From Nyssa sinensis (Eukaryota > Streptophyta > Magnoliopsida > Cornales > Nyssaceae): DNA of 64,000 nt. Position numbers and translations under genes: made by a program. Location: assembly GCA_008638375.1 (NCBI GenBank), contig CM018036.1:13874328-13938327 (forward strand), in the 5' to 3' direction. The notes beneath the pieces were generated by a model. The model worked only from the letters and a program-made list of their open reading frames with translations, had not been told where the DNA came from and searched no databases. Of the stretch, positions 59,991 to 64,000 are shown in pieces (the first letter of the stretch is position 1; each line of letters begins with the position of its first letter).

Positions 59991-60389
59991 TGATACGTTC
60001 TTAGGTGATAGAATGTGTCTGGGGCCTTGATTTAGTGGGGTTAGGATAGGAGTTAGTGGGTCTTTTCTTGTACTTACCTATTTTAATTTTCCTAGGAAAG
60101 ACAGAATTAATGGGATAAAAAAAAATGCAAGTGGTTTGCTTCGAGGGAAACCAGCCTCCATAAGAATCTGATTGGACTACAAAAAAACATAATCTTTATT
60201 CCAGCAAACTTACATACATATAAGACATTGAACAATATCAAGGAAATCAACATCCCAGATAATCAGCAACTACTCCTAAAAAATAGAACAACTACCTACA
60301 AAATAGAAACCATACTACTTGACTCAGTAAATCCAAAAGACTTGGTAAACGCATAACTTGAAACCACCCAACACTTTTCAATCGTAACA
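59991..60389 (-). repeat. 5' LTR of the Reina-like element
   Basis: Plus-strand limits TGATACGTTC and CAATCGTAACA, i.e. TGTTACG...CGTATCA on the element strand. It aligns with 55257-55650 throughout. Confidence 0.9.
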
Positions 60390-60620
60390 AAATCCCTATT
60401 CACCGCAACCCTTAGAGATCCCTCCGACATAGTCCACTGTTGCCCCTTGTAATACATCTCCAATTTCACCACAGGTATTAGAGATACCATCCGTAGTGTT
60501 ACCACAGGCCCTAGAGATCCCCCTGTCACGTTCCACTGTTGCCTCTACCACGACATCTCCAATCGCAAGCTCTCAAACCTTAGAGATCCCTCCACCCCCC
60601 CTCCGGTCGTAGGGGTCAAG
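60390..60620. repeat. 102-bp tandem repeat, right part
   Basis: Blocks AGAGATC recur at 60414, 60480, 60513 and 60582. They continue the array interrupted by the Reina-like element, with a unit of 99-102 bp here. On the minus strand the frame GISNTCGEIGDVLQGATVDY then VGGISKGCG is kept, but a TGA lies at about 60575. Confidence 0.85.
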
Positions 60621-60779
60621 GTAAAGGGCATGGTCGTGCCACTTTTCAGCCTCCACGCTCTACCCACCAGAGATTTGATATTGGTACAGTTCCACGTCAA
60701 CCACAAAGTGTATCTGCACGCCCTACTATAGAGATTAGGCATAATGCAGCATTAGAGACAACCTATAGAGGCAACATAC
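60621..60779 (-). other. Non-repetitive flank of the 102-bp array
   Basis: On the minus strand this stretch would lie upstream of the repeats. A frame reading VQIHFVVDVELYQYQI then EAEKWHDHALYLDPYDRRGG continues into the first repeat, with one stop. It looks like former coding sequence, but I do not recognise it. Confidence 0.3.
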
Positions 60780-61087
60780 ATGGAGAGTCATCAGGGAAGA
60801 CAAACGAATATGAAAAAAACCTCCATGTGGTACTTAAATGGAGGGAACATGAGAAAAATCGAGACTTCCAGCTTTGAAGGTAACTAGAATATTCTATTTA
60901 CTACTTTTCTTAGTAATTGTTTTCCTTACCGTTTCTGCTCACATGTTCAGAGTTATATGTTTTTCCCCATTTTTTGTTAATAGTTGAAATATCGGATGAA
61001 TTGATTGAAAAGGTTTCTAAAAAGGTGGATGTGAAGAATAAAGATGAAGTTGTCTTTTCTTTTTTTGTTGTTGATCAAGTCGATTGA
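60780..61087 (+). CDS. Possible two-exon small gene, 67 residues, unrecognised
   Basis: ATG at 60780 opens a frame of 100 bases to 60879, where AAG|GTAACT is a good donor. A 104-base intron, T-rich at its end and closing in TTGTTAATAG (60983), leads to exon 60984-61087. The phase fits (one base carried over) and the second exon stays open to TGA at 61085-61087. It reads EISDELIEKVSKKVDVKNKD, then a hydrophobic VVFSFFVVDQVD end. The protein matches nothing I know. Consistent splice phase is weak support only, since short open frames are common. It may be a gene fragment carried by a transposon. Confidence 0.25.
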
Positions 61088-61860
61088 CCATTGGGACCTA
61101 TGCATCTACAACTTTTGATGAACTTGTTTGCTTTGGAGGGCTTAACCATATTTTTCGTATGTCAAATTAGTTTTAGTCATTTTGTACCTGCAATTTACCC
61201 TTAACACAGTCATATTGTCGTTGCTGATCATCGAGGTTAAACACAGGTTAAATGCGGAATTAAATGATATTGAGTGGTTGTGGTACACTATTCAAGGGAT
61301 AGCAGGTAAAAATTTTATTTCTAGTAAAAAGTTGACAATTTTTTCTATTAATATATACAAGTATTAGATTCTCATAGTGTTCCACTAACAATCTCGATTT
61401 TTTTCACAGAAAAATGAATAGCTGCTCAGTCTCCACTCGTTGCTTACAGATTACAGAAATCACTTACCTCATTTTGAGCAATTTTTGGTCCTAAATTTTG
61501 GAAGTGGTGGTCGACTACTCAAGTTGTATTTTATTACCTAGTTTTTGAACCATGCGTTATTGTAAATATTAATTTGTTCAAACTATCCTAGCAAACTATA
61601 CATGCTCAGAATGGTCTAAATGAACGTCCATAAAGTCTGCTGTATTGGATTTGTAATTATTTTTTTCCACTTACTTTCTATATGAAGGCTTGTCAAGTGG
61701 ATTGGATTTGTTAACTCGTGATTGATATAATTAATGGCATTTGACATGAATCATGTTCAGGTATTAAGCAAGTGCCAAGACATGGTAGTATCATTGTAAA
61801 TAATACTCTATTTTAAGTATTACCGAATTGAATAATTTCCTAGTAAGGAATGTGAAAATA
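61088..61860. other. AT-rich spacer
   Basis: No gene supported. The frame at 61182-61367 has no domain. Confidence 0.4.
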
Positions 61861-62052
61861 ATAACTGTTATGTAGAATGAAAAGATTTGAATGGTTTCTT
61901 GCATACAGGAAAAAGGTTCAATACTTATCTTGATATACCATAAACAGACACACCAATTACCTTAAGACACGTGTGCTTACAGAGTTAATAATCTCGATCA
62001 TACAGAGCTGATAATCTCGATCATACAGAGCAGCCACAAGCCTTCAGGGCAT

Positions 62053-62056
<4 letters not shown>

Positions 62057-62102
<46 letters not shown>
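62057..62102. repeat. AT microsatellite
   Basis: About 22 AT units, the longest simple repeat in the window. Confidence 0.95.
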
Positions 62103-62104
<2 letters not shown>

Positions 62105-62595
62105 TACAGAGCCGACAAACTCGGTCATACAGTGCAGGCGGAGCCTCTAAGGCATTCTCATGCACATATCTTCCAGATGCTCTGGGCAATATTCATTCAG
62201 CATTTCATATGGTTCCGACCTTATGGCTTCCTTAACAACTGCCAAGCAGGGAATAAGGAAACAGTCTTCAACACGGAAACTACTATCTATGATTATCTCC
62301 ATCTACGACTCAATACTCCACAAGGTAACTGCAATCTCCGATGATCAAATCCCTATATTCATGGCATCAAATCCTAATCAACTTAGGAAGGCCACGACCT
62401 ATAAATTAAACCCTAAAGGTACGCTTTATTTTTATGCTCATTCTTTGGCTTTCAATACATTCTTTCAATTCAGTTTACTTACTTAAACATCGAAGCGGCT
62501 ACCGCCGGAGCCAATCTGATGGTCCTCTGATCATCTTTCTGAGTACTCTACAGGTCACGGAGCCCACACTTATTGCGAGTCGAAAAGTGCAGCAT

Positions 62596-62783
62596 CATAT
62601 CTCATACTTAATAAATACGGTTCTACATGTTAATAATACTTTGACTATGAGTCTATGATACATTGAAAATATTGGAATGGTTTCTTGCATACAGGAAAAA
62701 TCAAAATACTTATCTCATACTTACAAATATGGTTCTACATGTTAATAATACTCTGACTATGAATCTATGATACATTGAACCGA
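62596..62783. repeat. Tandem duplication of about 115 bp
   Basis: ATCTCATACTTA, GGTTCTACATGTTAATAATA and ATGATACATTGAA occur in both 62596-62668 and 62711-62783. Confidence 0.85.
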
Positions 62784-62800
62784 CATTAGAAAATTAAGAA

Positions 62801-64000
62801 TTTTTTCAGAAATTCCAAATTTTCAAATTATTTTCTACAACCGGTACCACTCAATTGGCGTCTCAAACTACTTGTTAGAGTCTTAAATCTCCTTGTTGCA
62901 ATATTTTTTTCTCTCTCTTAAAATTACAGGCCTTTGTGCGCTTGCATTGTCTTGACAATGTTACATGAAATTAAATAATATATTCAAGCAAATTCTATTT
63001 CAAAAAATAAGAAATACTTATGAGGTGAGCTCAAAACCATTATATTGGATAATATTGAATTGGCAATTGAATTTTTTTTCTCTTTTTGTGGGTTGTATAT
63101 AATATATAAATTTGAACCCATTGAGGTTGACTGGTTGAGTACATCATGGTCTAATTCAAAATAAAAATTGAGCTCAGTTGGAGGCAAGTATTTTCTTCAA
63201 ATTTCCTCAACTTGCTTAATTGCTTGACTTTGAGGGTGTACTTATTATTATCACACTCCATCAAGTCTAACAGGATATAGAAAGGGCTTGCTTTGAATCA
63301 TCAGTCAAATCGTATTAGACTAAACATTACAAGACTTACTAAGTTGGCTAATTGATCATTATCCAGATAGAGTTAAGTTAGAGTAGGGTTATAAATGAGT
63401 TGAACCGATTCTTTCAACATCATAACTGTGTTGAGAAGGCTCACATCAAAGCCAACCGCAAAGCTTCATAAATAAACCATAGATCAACTACAAGAGTGAT
63501 GCATTTTTATCAACTATCATACCAGATAATTGTGGGAGGTGTCACTCAAGTCAGGATTGTCTCTATTTCAAAAGAAATGAACAACTTCTATTTCTCTCAC
63601 AATGATGCGAGAATCACTTTCATTATTTGAAAAATATTACTACTTTAACATATAGAACCATATATTTATAAGAAATAAAAAATTTCACAACTTTAACATG
63701 TAGAACCATATTATTATAAGAGAAATGGACCTTGTTATATAAGAGCTCTATTATCAAAATACTAATACAAATAGAGTTCTCATATAATCTAACAATTGAG
63801 CAATTCTAATAGAATCAATAAAATATAAATTAGTCAATAAAATAATACAGAATAAATTTCTTTTAATAGAATTGAATTTTTTTTGGAGTCTTTATGGGAC
63901 CTTATTTGTGTAATTAGATTTCTATTGAACTTAAATTTTTAGTTTAGATTATAACATAAAACATAAAATTCGGGATATTTATTTATAGAATTAGACTTCT
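62801..64000. other. AT-rich intergenic DNA to the window end
   Basis: No gene, RNA or clear repeat. The minus-strand frame at 62984-63187 has no domain. Confidence 0.45.

Larger units (their letters stand above)
55257..60389 (-). mobile_element. Ty3/gypsy chromovirus, Reina-like, 5.1 kb
   Basis: 5' LTR 59991-60389, PBS 59976-59987, gag and pol remnants 55660-59904, polypurine tract 55651-55669 and 3' LTR 55257-55650. The flanks are AGATC (55252-55256) and AAATC (60390-60394), a 5-bp duplication with one mismatch. Short LTRs (about 0.4 kb), a single gag-pol order and a chromodomain (SPIEATWEDANEM) fit the Reina clade, an assignment from memory. By eye the LTRs differ at about 30 of 390 positions plus small indels, so it is old. 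It landed in the 102-bp repeat array. All frames are broken. Confidence 0.9.
61861..62800. repeat. LTR-like remnant with internal duplications
   Basis: Less AT-rich sequence with LTR-type phrases such as ACAGAGCCGACAAACTCGG and CATACAGAGCAGCC repeated around a TA microsatellite. GGTTTCTTGCATACAGGAAAAA occurs at both ends (61894 and 62674). This may be part of a retrotransposon LTR, but no TG...CA limits, PBS or coding part were found. Confidence 0.4.

Noticed and set aside
55257..60389. Possible integrated plant virus (pararetrovirus)
   Set aside because: LTRs, target duplication, integrase and chromodomain identify a Ty3/gypsy retrotransposon; no movement-protein or viral coat-protein frame is seen.

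Overview
This is nuclear DNA from a flowering plant. It is AT-rich, has no operons, and is built almost entirely of nested, decayed transposable elements of plant types: Ty1/copia and Ty3/gypsy retrotransposons with initiator-Met-tRNA primer sites, chromodomain integrases, CACTA DNA transposons, an L1-type LINE and a probable tRNA-derived SINE. The species cannot be read from the sequence. I found no rRNA, tRNA, CRISPR or plasmid/phage features, and no intact, confidently recognisable host gene.

Layout. (1) 1-3883: AT-rich intergenic DNA with one relic CACTA end. (2) 3884-24009: a copia element with two LTRs, PBS and ATTCA target duplications, split by a gypsy element (6370-18815, minus strand, Tekay/Del-like). 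The 3' LTR of that gypsy element is itself split by another solo LTR (7966-11143), so three insertions are stacked. (3) 24879-28054: a SINE-like unit whose tail holds a solo LTR of the same gypsy family. (4) 28055-37206: gene-poor DNA with a LINE tail, two copies of a small MITE-like element, short duplications, a palindrome-bearing open frame and a possible organelle-derived patch. (5) 37210-48414: a CACTA element flanked by CTT, whose transposase remnant is split by a solo LTR (39687-42626, CTTCC duplication). It also carries a second, related CACTA element (44565-47669, TCA duplication). (6) 48908-51890: a 5'-truncated LINE. (7) 54929-60600: an array of about 102-bp repeats with a 34-residue reading frame, split by a Reina-like chromovirus (55257-60389). 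(8) 60780-64000: a possible two-exon small gene, LTR-like remnants and AT-rich DNA.

How the parts relate. The gypsy LTR family occurs four times (two LTRs of one element and two solo LTRs), each with a conserved TATA box. None of the elements looks able to move by itself. The gypsy pol has lost its RT core, the CACTA transposases have lost their catalytic middle, the LINE has an altered RT active site, and the Reina and copia frames are broken. The features most worth a second look are the two CACTA elements, each with about nine homologous long tandem repeats (161 and 170 bp) beside the end of the transposase remnant, and the unrecognised 102-bp coding-like repeat.
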